The notes beneath the pieces were generated by a model. That model saw only the letters and a list, made by a program, of their open reading frames with translations. It was not told where the DNA came from and ran no database searches. Of a DNA stretch of 64,000 nt, positions 15,739-23,999 are shown piece after piece; position 1 is the first letter of the stretch; each line of letters opens with the position of its first letter. The stretch lies in assembly GCA_036961205.1 (NCBI GenBank), contig JBALVI010000003.1, forward strand, positions 186,001 to 250,000, in the 5' to 3' direction. The translations under genes and the position numbers were made by a program. Source of the DNA: CALJFL01 sp036961205. Lineage in GTDB: Bacteria > Pseudomonadota > Gammaproteobacteria > Pseudomonadales > Halieaceae.

Positions 15739-17277
15739 ATGTATCGCTACAGTGTTGATAACGCCGTAACTTATACCTCCGAGGACCTTGTCCTCTTCAA
15801 GGAATCGCCTTTCGCGTCCTTCATGGAGCGTCTGACTCTTGAAAATTCGGGTCACGGTATTCCGCCCGATGTCGACAGCGCCGCCCCCACAGACACTATT
15901 CGCAGACAAGACGAATTGGCGGACACGCTGAGTGCGGAAGACCGTGAAGTTTCGTTGATTGAGTGGGATGCTGAAGAGCCAATTCGCCGCAACGCCACGT
16001 TGGAGGCGATGCGCCATGGCGTCGACTTTGTCGTCAACGGTCAACTTGCGCTGGGCCCCCTGTCGGGTTCCTCCAACCTGTTGATGCGCACCAGCGGCTA
16101 CTCTGAGCTGGGTAACTATTTATATGTGCCCTGCGACACCCAGGGTAAGACTGGTATGCAATCGGCTTTCCGTCTTTGCTTTCTGGCTGACTTGTTGCAT
16201 AGCCTGCAGGGGCAACTGCCTCCTCAGATGTTAATTATTCGCGGTGGTTCAGACGTACTGCCGTTAAAAACCGAAGATCATATTTTTCATTATTTGGCAG
16301 TGAAACAACGATTTATGTCGGCGCAGCGGGATTTTCGCAAGCATCGCATGCCAAATCCGGCAGAATCATCGGCATTTGGACGCTGGGGTGATTGCGCCAA
16401 TGAAGTCATGAAGCAACGGATGTTGGCAGCGGCCGAGGAATCCGAAATCCAGGCACTGCCGGAGCCGGTTGAAGAGCAACTTCCTATGGCCCGGGCCGTT
16501 GGGGAATTACAGAACCCCGGGAGTGTGCAACAGGAAAGCACAGAGCCCGGTGGCTATCGCAAAGGTCTGCAGGTAAACGATACCCTTGCAGCGCAGGCAC
16601 TTTCTTTGAGTCCCGCTCCCCAATATACAGAGGCCGCTCCTTTGTTAACGCAGCCTCTGAGCGCGCCGTCTGAGACCTTAACGCCTATGGACCTGGCGTC
16701 GCCTTCTCCAGTTTTTGATAGTCCCATTCTCACATCCTTTGAGCCCGATAACGCCGGCGAGGCACTCGAATCTGCCGCCCCGGATACGGCTGCGCCGCCG
16801 GAGCAGGACGAGGCTGATACTGAGCATCAAGAAAACAATCGCCTGCACAATGTCGATGCCGCGTTAATGAATTTGCAATTCATCGGTAGTCGTCTGGACG
16901 AACCGCAGCAACGCGCGCCGTCACAAACAGTGGAAACGGTACTCCCAGAGCGGCGGCGAAGTCGGCAGGAGCCACCACCGTCAAATCTGGGCGATATCGA
17001 GTCACTAGCCGACAATCAGGGCGGTAGCGACGCTGAAAGTTTATTTTCGTCAGCGCATGCTCCGTCGTCCTCGCAAGCCGGATTGCATCCTTTGGACACG
17101 GTTGGTTTCAATGTCGGTAAGGCCTCTATGGTTGATAGAGATGAATTACCCCCGCGTCCAACCAAGCCTGAGCCCAGGCGTGAGTCGTCGCTGCAATTGG
17201 ACGAGTATTCTGAGGACAACGCGCCAGCTTTCAGTAGCAGCTTAATTACCAACGAGCGCGCAGAAACCGACGATTGA
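15739..17277 (+). CDS. RecB-nuclease-like protein lacking catalytic residues, with long disordered tail
   Basis: 512 residues, no signal peptide. Residues 1-200 resemble the N-terminal nuclease domain of TM0106-type RecB-like proteins: SEDLVLFKESPFASFMERL at the start, GSSNLLMRTSGYSELGNYLY, then DTQ (133-135), and LADLLHSLQGQLPP. In active members the first motif carries Asp where this has Asn113, and the second reads DxK where this has Gln135. The active site therefore looks dismantled while the fold is kept. From about residue 205 the sequence is Pro/Ser/Glu-rich and probably disordered, ending in acidic low-complexity sequence. Function unknown; a DNA-binding or scaffold role is possible. 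It stands alone, 226 bases after the dehydrogenase pair. Confidence 0.65.
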   Translation: MYRYSVDNAVTYTSEDLVLFKESPFASFMERLTLENSGHGIPPDVDSAAPTDTIRRQDELADTLSAEDREVSLIEWDAEEPIRRNATLEAMRHGVDFVVNGQLALGPLSGSSNLLMRTSGYSELGNYLYVPCDTQGKTGMQSAFRLCFLADLLHSLQGQLPPQMLIIRGGSDVLPLKTEDHIFHYLAVKQRFMSAQRDFRKHRMPNPAESSAFGRWGDCANEVMKQRMLAAAEESEIQALPEPVEEQLPMARAVGELQNPGSVQQESTEPGGYRKGLQVNDTLAAQALSLSPAPQYTEAAPLLTQPLSAPSETLTPMDLASPSPVFDSPILTSFEPDNAGEALESAAPDTAAPPEQDEADTEHQENNRLHNVDAALMNLQFIGSRLDEPQQRAPSQTVETVLPERRRSRQEPPPSNLGDIESLADNQGGSDAESLFSSAHAPSSSQAGLHPLDTVGFNVGKASMVDRDELPPRPTKPEPRRESSLQLDEYSEDNAPAFSSSLITNERAETDD

Positions 17278-17297
17278 GGGGTTTTTAACCTGACCGA

Positions 17298-18458
17298 TTA
17301 GCGCAGGCTGCGAAAGCAGTCTCGCAGTTCAGTAATGTGAGTTTCCGGCAATTCCAGAGCGGGGAAATGCCCGCCACGATCGAATTCCCCCCAGTGAATG
17401 ATGTTGCGATAGCGAGCTTCGGCCCAGCGCCGACTGACCCCCATGATCTCGTGGGGATAGACCGACGCCCCTACGGGTATCTCTATAGGGTCCAGGTTGG
17501 GCTTATTGAAGCTCTCCCAGTAGAGTCGGGCGGAACTGGCCGCGGTGTTGTTCAGCCAGTAAATCATTACGTTATCAAGCATCTCATCTTTGCTCAGCAG
17601 GTTCTCTGGATAGCGCATGCCATCCTTCTCGCAATCGGTCCATGCAGCGAATTTCTCGATGATCCAGGCCATTTGCCCCACGGGTGAATCCGCGAGGCCG
17701 TAGCCTAAGGTTTGCGGGCGAGTGCTTTGCTGTTTGGAGTACCCTGAACCCCACTCCTGATAGTAATTCAATCTTGCCAGGGCATCTGTTTCGAAGGCCG
17801 TCAGATTGTCCATGCTGTCCGCAGTGGGTGCTGCCATGGGTAGGTTGATATGAATTCCCGCGCAGTGCTGGCTTTCGGTTTGAGCAATGCTTTGAGTAAT
17901 GATACTGCCCCAATCACCCCCCTGGGCCATGTAGCGGTCATAACCGAGTCGGGCCATTAGCTGTCCCCACATCTGCCCGATGACGCCCACAGTGGTGCCC
18001 GGTGCCGCTGGTTTGCCGGAAAAGCCAAAGCCGGGGAGGGAGGGTACGATTACGTGAAAAGCGTCTTCCGCTGCTCCGCCATAATTCTGGGGCTCGGCCA
18101 GGGCGTCGATGACTTTGGCTATACCCAGAATGGAATCTGGCCAGCCGTGAGAAATTATCAGCGGTAGAGCATTTTGGTTGGAACTTCTGCGGTGGATGAA
18201 ATGAATGTCGATGCCATTGATTTCGGTAACAAACTGCGGCCAGCTATTGAGCAGATTCTCGCAGCGACGCCAATCGTACTCCTTGGCCCAGTATTCCGTT
18301 AGCTCTTGAGTATAGGCAAGCGGCATGCCCTGACTCCAGTCGTTCACGGTTTCCCGGTCTGGCCAGCGAGTGTTCTCCAGGCGAGTTCGGAGTGAATTGA
18401 GCTCTTGTTCTTGAATTTGGACCTTGAACGGGACTATTAAGTCAGGTGATTCAGGCAT
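17298..18458 (-). CDS. Epoxide hydrolase-family alpha/beta hydrolase
   Basis: 386 residues. The first 110 residues form the epoxide hydrolase N-terminal (EHN) domain (PFKVQIQEQELNSLRTRLENTRWPD), followed by the alpha/beta hydrolase core. The oxyanion loop is ISHGWPDS and the nucleophile Asp lies in AQGGDWGS, as expected for epoxide hydrolases rather than esterases. The C-terminal HWGEFDRGGHFPALE holds the catalytic His. It should open epoxides to diols, consistent with detoxification or breakdown of unsaturated compounds. ATG 18458 matches the usual family start; a longer frame up to 18527 adds an unconserved leader. Confidence 0.88.
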   Translation of the reverse strand: MPESPDLIVPFKVQIQEQELNSLRTRLENTRWPDRETVNDWSQGMPLAYTQELTEYWAKEYDWRRCENLLNSWPQFVTEINGIDIHFIHRRSSNQNALPLIISHGWPDSILGIAKVIDALAEPQNYGGAAEDAFHVIVPSLPGFGFSGKPAAPGTTVGVIGQMWGQLMARLGYDRYMAQGGDWGSIITQSIAQTESQHCAGIHINLPMAAPTADSMDNLTAFETDALARLNYYQEWGSGYSKQQSTRPQTLGYGLADSPVGQMAWIIEKFAAWTDCEKDGMRYPENLLSKDEMLDNVMIYWLNNTAASSARLYWESFNKPNLDPIEIPVGASVYPHEIMGVSRRWAEARYRNIIHWGEFDRGGHFPALELPETHITELRDCFRSLR

Positions 18459-18713
18459 TGTATTATTCGCTCCAGGCAGGTTGCGCCCCAAACGACTCAA
18501 GTTAATGCGGCGCCAGTAGTTATGCAACTGCGGGGATCTTTAAGTTGATCTATTAGTATTGGCATCGCGTATACCCTTGGGTAGGATAGGGCGATTAAGC
18601 CATGGGGTAGTATTTTGATGGATATCAACTAAAATACTGCTCGTGACAGATACTATAGCGGTAGGTAGCTATATCGCGGTAAACTGTCACTGATTGGGGG
18701 ATACAGCAACAAT

Positions 18714-19409
18714 ATGCCGGTAAACACTGGGAAGGCGTTACTTCGGGCAGGCGAGTGGTCAAGCTACGCTGCCGGTCTTCTGCTGGGTGGGTTTTTTGTC
18801 GTGCAACTGGCGCAGGGAGAGGTGGACCGTCGCTCCGATATTAGCCAGTTTGAACAAATGGCCTCTATTGAAACGATACCTGCAAGCGAAGTGCCTGCAA
18901 GCGAAGTGCCCATCATCATCGCCGACGCGACCAAGCGCCCAGATATGTCTCTGTGGGCCCCGCAGAGAATCGCAGATTATGAAGCCAGCCTTCGCGCCGA
19001 CCTGCCGAAGGTACTTGGCGTGCTTGAAGTGCCCTCGGTGGGACTGAAAGTTCCGGTGTACCCTACCGACTCAGAATTGACCATGGACCGGGGTGCCGGT
19101 GTCATAGACGGCATGTCATACCCGCATGAGGGTGGTAACATAGGCATTGCAGGTCACCGGGACGGATACTTTAGAGTATTAAAAGATGTCCAGGTTGGCG
19201 ATCGTATAGCGCTGCAAACACTAGAGGGTCCAAAAGATTTCACAATAAATTCGGTACAGGTGGTGGAGATTACCGACACACACCTGCTGCAGGATACGGA
19301 TGACCAGACCGTTACGCTGGTCACGTGTTACCCGTTTTATTTCGTCGGGCATGCGCCACAGCGATTTATCGTTACGGCGTCACTCGATAGTACGAATGTT
19401 ATTCAATAA
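18714..19409 (+). CDS. Class D-type sortase
   Basis: 231-residue membrane-anchored transpeptidase. An N-terminal hydrophobic helix (about 16-33) is followed by the sortase beta-barrel. Catalytic residues are visible: His148 in GIAGHRDGYF, Cys205 in TLVTCYPF and Arg217 in PQRFIV. The motif set resembles class D sortases found in some Gram-negative bacteria. The linker contains a duplicated PASEV. Its likely substrate is encoded 15 bases downstream and carries an LPxTA-like sorting signal. Processing would take place on the periplasmic face of the inner membrane; what the substrate is joined to is unknown. Confidence 0.88.
   Translation: MPVNTGKALLRAGEWSSYAAGLLLGGFFVVQLAQGEVDRRSDISQFEQMASIETIPASEVPASEVPIIIADATKRPDMSLWAPQRIADYEASLRADLPKVLGVLEVPSVGLKVPVYPTDSELTMDRGAGVIDGMSYPHEGGNIGIAGHRDGYFRVLKDVQVGDRIALQTLEGPKDFTINSVQVVEITDTHLLQDTDDQTVTLVTCYPFYFVGHAPQRFIVTASLDSTNVIQ
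18879..18908 (+). repeat. 15-bp tandem duplication inside the sortase gene
   Basis: Two exact copies of CCTGCAAGCGAAGTG lie back to back at 18879-18893 and 18894-18908, in frame, encoding PASEV twice. They fall in the linker between the membrane helix and the catalytic barrel, so copy number could vary without destroying function. Confidence 0.9.
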
Positions 19410-19424
19410 TAGGGAGTATTTGAC

Positions 19425-19982
19425 ATGCAAAAGAAACTCGTTTTAACAATGGGAATGGCGTTGGCCCTGTCCGCAGGACAGGTATCCGCGCAGCAAGAGT
19501 CAGCAAGTACTTGTGCCGACCTTAACTGGTCTGCAGAAGTTTTAGCTGCCAATCCGGACATCGGCCAATCTTGTCAGGCAGTTTATGAGAAGGATGGAAA
19601 AATGTTCGCGAAGGCCTCTATTGAGGTTGTGCGAGTTCGTGGAAATCGTATGACTTTCCGACCTATGCATACTGATGGCACTAAAGGCGATAGCCGCAGC
19701 ATACAACTGGATAGCTCCTGGCGTGCAGATATTGGTGGTCGCTCTTATCGCGCCAGTGATCTGATGCGTGGTCAGCAGCTTAACGTTTATCTGCCTGAAG
19801 ATCGTTTTGCTCTGGCACTTGAAGATGCAGATGGTCCAGATGCTTCAGAAATGATGGTTGTTGAGGAAGAAGTTGTCGAAATGCCAACTACTGCCAGCCC
19901 ACTGTTTCTGGTTGGACTTGCTGGCGGAGCACTGCTGGCAATGGGTGGACTTTTCGGCCGTATTCGCCGCAAGCTCGCTTAA
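19425..19982 (+). CDS. Exported protein with LPxTG-like sorting signal, probable sortase substrate
   Basis: 185 residues with an N-terminal signal peptide (cleavage after about residue 22, VSAQQ) and a classical C-terminal sorting signal. That signal is MPTTASP at 153-159, a hydrophobic helix at 160-178, then Arg/Lys at 179-184. The MPTTA element is a variant of LPxTG and matches the LPxTASP-type signals I associate with class D sortases of marine gammaproteobacteria. The 120-residue central part has two cysteines (30 and 50) and no recognisable domain. It lies 15 bases after the sortase gene and ahead of a strong terminator, so the pair forms a self-contained operon. Confidence 0.8.
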   Translation: MQKKLVLTMGMALALSAGQVSAQQESASTCADLNWSAEVLAANPDIGQSCQAVYEKDGKMFAKASIEVVRVRGNRMTFRPMHTDGTKGDSRSIQLDSSWRADIGGRSYRASDLMRGQQLNVYLPEDRFALALEDADGPDASEMMVVEEEVVEMPTTASPLFLVGLAGGALLAMGGLFGRIRRKLA

Positions 19983-20000
19983 TTCCTACCGATAGACTCA

Positions 20001-20022
20001 AGGGGCTTCGGCCCCTTTTTTT
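20001..20022 (+). terminator. Rho-independent terminator of the sortase operon
   Basis: AGGGGC-TTCG-GCCCCT stem with a stable UUCG tetraloop, followed by a run of seven T. It lies 19 bases after the substrate gene's stop codon. Confidence 0.93.
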
Positions 20023-20042
20023 GTGTCCGGGATATTCGTTTC

Positions 20043-20378
20043 TCAGTCTTCTATCCAAACCCGGCGCAAGGGTTCACCAAAATCATCGTAGATCGTTTTC
20101 TTGCGGGTCTTTGGCAGGCGACTGCGCTTGCGTTGAGGGGTGCGCTTGAGCATTGCTTTACGCCGCTCTTCTATTGCCGCCACAACCTCGGGAACCAGGG
20201 TTCGTTCTGCCCGCGGCTCTATGAATAAACGCCGGTTCAGGAACATTGGCGCATCAAGCGGATCTTTGCCGCTTTTGCCACGGGGAATGTTTTCGACATT
20301 GCCACCCTGAGACAGAAAACGCTGCATTTCCTCTTCCATGTCAGCACGGATGTCTTCCTTGGATATGGGTTTCTTCAC
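20043..20378 (-). CDS. Small basic hypothetical protein, SutA-like motif
   Basis: 111 residues. The N-terminal part is acidic and helical (MKKPISKEDIRADMEEEMQR), then FLSQGGNVENIPRGKSG, then a strongly basic middle (RKRSRLPKTRKK) and a YDDFGEPLRRVW tail. The FLxxGGxVxxI motif is also present in SutA, a small RNA polymerase-binding regulator of Pseudomonas, but the rest differs, so this is only a motif resemblance. No enzyme features. It is convergent with the sortase operon, and the terminator at 20001 sits between them. Confidence 0.55.
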   Translation of the reverse strand: MKKPISKEDIRADMEEEMQRFLSQGGNVENIPRGKSGKDPLDAPMFLNRRLFIEPRAERTLVPEVVAAIEERRKAMLKRTPQRKRSRLPKTRKKTIYDDFGEPLRRVWIED

Positions 20379-20445
20379 GGGCTCCTATTGGCTGTCAGGC
20401 GGCAGTAATGGCACAACGTCTCAGTATAACGGCCACTGTCTGAAT

Positions 20446-21393
20446 TTACAGGGTTTTGCGTTGGCTGATATTTCGTCGTAAATCAGCGCCCGGGCCTTCA
20501 GTCTGTAAAACAACCTGATCACCTTCAATCGAAATTCCCAGACTGGCGAAAATGGCTTCGAATTCGGGCAGGCGGGTAGAGCTATCCGTTTTTGTAAAGA
20601 GGGGTTCGAACAGCAGCAGTCGATTTTCTCGGTCAAGTGCCACAACCATTTCCTTTGCAGACATCTGACGATCAGCGCAGCATTTGTTGAGTGCCGCTAG
20701 TGCGGTGTCCAAGTTTGACGTTCCTCCAGATTGTTGCCTCAGCTGCACATCTGCGGCAAAGAAATACCAAGCACCACTCCAATATACGCGCATATAAGCT
20801 CGATTCTCACGCATATCATCGCTCACCTGCGACAGTGCAATGCCGTTGAACTGGTCCTGTTCCCGGCCGCGTATAAAACCATCCAGAAGTTTCTGCCACA
20901 TTACCTGTTCGCTGATAACACCTGCTCTAGCCTGCAAGATATTTTGATAGTAACTGGCTAAGCCTTCACTGAACCATCGATCGCCGCCTCCTTTATAAGG
21001 GATTAATAAGTGCGCGAATTCGTGGTATCCCGTCCAGTTGTCGATCAATTGTTGGGTGCTCGCGCCGTTGAGCACGTAAAAAAGCACGGTGTCAGGTTGT
21101 CCCCGGTTAACCTGTCCCCAGGGGATCGTGTCCTTATAGCTTCCGGAGATAGGCTGAACCTCTACCCGCCATTGTTTTCTTGGCCAATGGCCGTAGACCT
21201 GCGACAGATTCTCGGCGATGAAGCTTACCCAGTCGACGACGTGTTGGCGCTGGGTGTCTGAAAACTGGCTGCTGATATCAAGTTCGAGGGAGCGGCCATC
21301 TCGAAGTATCTGTTGGCTGCTTGCATGGGATACGGCGGCTGTCAGGCAGAGCACCAGCAGTATAGTCAGCTGAGATAGCCGCATCTGGGTCAC
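20446..21393 (-). CDS. Exported gluzincin-type metallopeptidase
   Basis: 315 residues with a signal peptide ending near SHASS. The motif GYHEFAHLL is an HExxH zinc site (His-Glu-Phe-Ala-His), and the third ligand is the Glu of WFSEGLASYYQ, about 20 residues later, the spacing of gluzincins (M1/M61-like peptidases). The remainder has no close match in memory, and the protein is too short for a full M1 aminopeptidase. Periplasmic peptidase of unknown substrate. It is on the minus strand with the small basic protein gene downstream (68 bases apart) and has its own upstream region. Confidence 0.72.
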   Translation of the reverse strand: MTQMRLSQLTILLVLCLTAAVSHASSQQILRDGRSLELDISSQFSDTQRQHVVDWVSFIAENLSQVYGHWPRKQWRVEVQPISGSYKDTIPWGQVNRGQPDTVLFYVLNGASTQQLIDNWTGYHEFAHLLIPYKGGGDRWFSEGLASYYQNILQARAGVISEQVMWQKLLDGFIRGREQDQFNGIALSQVSDDMRENRAYMRVYWSGAWYFFAADVQLRQQSGGTSNLDTALAALNKCCADRQMSAKEMVVALDRENRLLLFEPLFTKTDSSTRLPEFEAIFASLGISIEGDQVVLQTEGPGADLRRNISQRKTL

Positions 21394-21601
21394 GTAGCTG
21401 CTCCAATGTCAGCAGCGGTGGGCGCTAGCCATCCGCAGGCGCCGCGCTCCAGTAGATATAGGCTGTGCTTGAGGTTCCTGTACATTGTTCCTCCTCTCAT
21501 GGCTTGACCACGGCCTAATACTAACCCGATTGACGGGATACGCCAGTATTGAGATTTTGTCTGTGGCGCGTTGTCTGTTTTAATGCTCACCTTCTATACT
21601 G

Positions 21602-22693
21602 ATGGAGTCCCGCATGGCTTGGTTATTGTTGTTTGTTCTTGCTTTCGTTGCATTCAGTTATTTGGTTCTTCGAGGGGAAAATCTCGACTATCTGGATTCA
21701 AATATCACGCCCGTTGCAGAAGGCGATCCTGGGGAGGCCCACCTGCAGGTAGTGGCTTCGCTGAGCGAGTTAACGAGTTCTGGCATGGGACTCGGCGGAG
21801 GCAAGGCTGGGCTACAGCGGATGCGCGCATATATGGATTCTATGAGCGATGGCAGGGACTACCCCAGCGAATTTCGGTCGGTCGATGAAACGGCGGTTAA
21901 AGGGGAGTGGATTCTCGCTCCAGGCGCAGACCCACGTCGTCGAGTGTTACATATTCACGGTGGAGCATGGATGATGGGCAGCCCCAAGAGCCATCGCACC
22001 ATAACCAGCCGTTTGTCAGAACTGGCAAACGCGGCGGTTTTTTCTGTTGATTATCGTCTGCTACCTGAAAATAAGCGGCTGGATGGTATTGTCGATTGTC
22101 AGAAAGCTTACCGCTGGATTTTGGATAACGGTCCTGATGGCCCTGAGGAACTGGACTTTCTGCTGGTTTCTGGAGATTCCGCCGGTGGCAATCTCACCCT
22201 GATGACAATTGCCTGGGCGCGGGATGCGGGGCTTCGCGTAGCCGATGCCGCTGTCGCTTTTTCGCCTGCAACCGATGTGACACTAACCGCACCGAGCTTG
22301 CGCACAAATATTGCGACCGACCCTATGCTGGGGCCCGCGTTCGGATCTCTCGCAAAAATTCCGACTATCCTGTTGTGGTGGACTACCTGGTTCACCTCGC
22401 GTCTGAAACCTAGTGATCCCCTGGCATCGCCGGTGCGCGGCGATCTTTCAGGGCTGCCACCGGTACTGCTGCAGGTCAGTGAGGCCGAAATGCTGTTTGA
22501 TGATTCCCGGCGTTATGTTGCCAAAGCGCAGGCAGCGGGTACGCATGCAGTGCTGCAATCCTGGCCGCATATGGTTCATGTATGGCAGATATTTTCGCCA
22601 GACTTGCCGCAGGCAGAAGATGCATTTATAGCTGTTGGAGAATTTCTGGACAGTGTCGAGAACGCTTCTGTCGTTGAGGCGAAAGCCGCGTGA
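21602..22693 (+). CDS. Alpha/beta hydrolase, HSL-type esterase
   Basis: 363 residues. A hydrophobic N-terminal helix (about 5-22) suggests a membrane-anchored enzyme. The hormone-sensitive-lipase family markers are HIHGGAWMMGS for the oxyanion hole, GDSAGGNLT with the nucleophile Ser, Asp in EMLFDDSRRY, and His in HMVHVW. It probably cleaves short- to medium-chain acyl esters. It overlaps the acyltransferase gene by 4 bases (GTGA), so the two are co-translated and may act together on lipid. Confidence 0.88.
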   Translation: MESRMAWLLLFVLAFVAFSYLVLRGENLDYLDSNITPVAEGDPGEAHLQVVASLSELTSSGMGLGGGKAGLQRMRAYMDSMSDGRDYPSEFRSVDETAVKGEWILAPGADPRRRVLHIHGGAWMMGSPKSHRTITSRLSELANAAVFSVDYRLLPENKRLDGIVDCQKAYRWILDNGPDGPEELDFLLVSGDSAGGNLTLMTIAWARDAGLRVADAAVAFSPATDVTLTAPSLRTNIATDPMLGPAFGSLAKIPTILLWWTTWFTSRLKPSDPLASPVRGDLSGLPPVLLQVSEAEMLFDDSRRYVAKAQAAGTHAVLQSWPHMVHVWQIFSPDLPQAEDAFIAVGEFLDSVENASVVEAKAA

Positions 22694-23445
22694 ACGCATT
22701 TCGATCAATACTGGTATTCCTGTGGATGGTAATTTCGATTATCCCTATGGGTCTGCTATTGGTATTTTGCTCATTCTTCCTTGAGCACAAAAAGGTCTGG
22801 TGGTGGTTTGCAGCACCCTGGCTGAGGGGAGTAATTAATGCGGCCCGCCTTATCGCAGGCGTCAAATACCGTGTGCACGGCGAAAGTAATTTGCCCGGCA
22901 AGGAAGATATGCGGCGGGTAATTTTATGCCCCAAACACCAGTCGACCTGGGAAACATTTTATTTTCCCAGCATGACCCCGCATGCACTGGCCTATGTTTT
23001 TAAGCAGGAACTGTTGCGGATTCCGGTATTTGGCTGGGCGATAGGTAGCCTTGGCATGATTCATATTGATCGAAATAAACGCGCCGATGCGTGGAATAAG
23101 GTTGCCGAGCAGGGTGTGAAGATCATGGATCGCGGGACCTGGGTGATTATGTTTCCCGAGGGCACCCGTGGGGAGCGCGGGAGTAAGGGTAATTACAAAG
23201 CCGGGGCGACCCGGTTGGCGGTCGCCACAAATGCCTATGTCATTCCTATTGCGGTGACTTCAGCGCGCTGCTGGCCCAGGCGTTCATTCGCGCTCAAACC
23301 GGGGGTGATTGATGTATCAATCGGCGAACCCATCTATGCAGAGGGTCGCAAGCCTGATGAATTGATGGATGAAATCGAACGCTGGATAGAGGCCGAAATG
23401 CGACGGCTTGACCCTGATGCCTACGCTCCGGGCGCGACCGCGTAA
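22690..23445 (+). CDS. Lysophospholipid acyltransferase (PlsC-like)
   Basis: 251 residues with an N-terminal membrane helix and the PlsC acyltransferase fold. Block I is PKHQSTWETFY, giving HX4E rather than the usual HX4D, a variant common in this proteobacterial subgroup. Block III is MFPEGTRGERG, and block IV PIAVTSARCWPR follows. It should acylate a lysophospholipid or lysophosphatidate at the inner membrane. Translation starts at GTG 22690, overlapping the esterase stop codon. The ending is ordinary. Confidence 0.88.
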   Translation: MNAFRSILVFLWMVISIIPMGLLLVFCSFFLEHKKVWWWFAAPWLRGVINAARLIAGVKYRVHGESNLPGKEDMRRVILCPKHQSTWETFYFPSMTPHALAYVFKQELLRIPVFGWAIGSLGMIHIDRNKRADAWNKVAEQGVKIMDRGTWVIMFPEGTRGERGSKGNYKAGATRLAVATNAYVIPIAVTSARCWPRRSFALKPGVIDVSIGEPIYAEGRKPDELMDEIERWIEAEMRRLDPDAYAPGATA

Positions 23446-23469
23446 ATCGGGTTGGAATTACTGCCAGTG

Positions 23470-23904
23470 CTAGCGCTTCAATTTTGTCGAAAGCACGATT
23501 GAACTGGTTGTTTTAGCAACGCCTGGGAGCTGCCCGATCATGTCGAGTACCGCGTCCATTGTTTCCGTAGTCGGTGCCTCCAGCATCGCCACCAGATCAT
23601 AAATGCCACTCACACTTAGCACTGTTCTGACGGCATCGAGCTTGGTCAATCCGCTGACTACTTTTGCGCTGTACTTCGGGTCTACCTCGATCATTACGTG
23701 GGCAGAGATCTGACCGGCCAGAAAGGCCTCGTTGTAGCGGATGGTGTATCCGGCAATAATGCGTCGCCGCTCCAGGCGCTGAATCCTATCCTGTGCCGTA
23801 GTGCGAGAGACCCTGAGTTCCCTGGCCAGAGCGCTTATCGAACTACGACTATTCACACGCAATAACGCCAGAAGCTTTTGATCGATTGAATCCAATTCCG
23901 TCAT
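23470..23904 (-). CDS. Lrp/AsnC-family transcriptional regulator
   Basis: 144 residues: N-terminal winged helix-turn-helix (DSIDQKLLALLRVNSRSSIS, then LRVSRTTAQDRIQRLERRR) and C-terminal RAM ligand-binding domain (ISAHVMIEVDP ... ISGIYDLVAMLEAP). It is divergent from the Orn/Lys/Arg decarboxylase gene across a 95-base AT-rich region, the standard layout for a local regulator responding to the amino acid that the neighbour consumes. Control of the decarboxylase and of itself is inference. Confidence 0.9.
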   Translation of the reverse strand: MTELDSIDQKLLALLRVNSRSSISALARELRVSRTTAQDRIQRLERRRIIAGYTIRYNEAFLAGQISAHVMIEVDPKYSAKVVSGLTKLDAVRTVLSVSGIYDLVAMLEAPTTETMDAVLDMIGQLPGVAKTTSSIVLSTKLKR

Positions 23905-23999
23905 ATCGTGTCCCAGCCCCGTTAAATTGATTAAAAATGCTTAGCAAAGCGTTAAATTTAGTCTTAAATATTACCTGAGAAGTTCTTACACTAGAAGCC
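23905..23999. promoter_or_regulatory. Divergent promoter region, Lrp-type regulator / decarboxylase
   Basis: 95 bases between opposing start codons, rich in A/T tracts such as GTTAAATTGATTAAAAATG and TTAAATTTAGTCTTAAATAT, the kind of sequence Lrp-type proteins bind. The half-repeats GTTAAATT and GTTAAATTT recur about 30 bases apart. It must contain both promoters; individual elements are not resolved. Confidence 0.5.
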
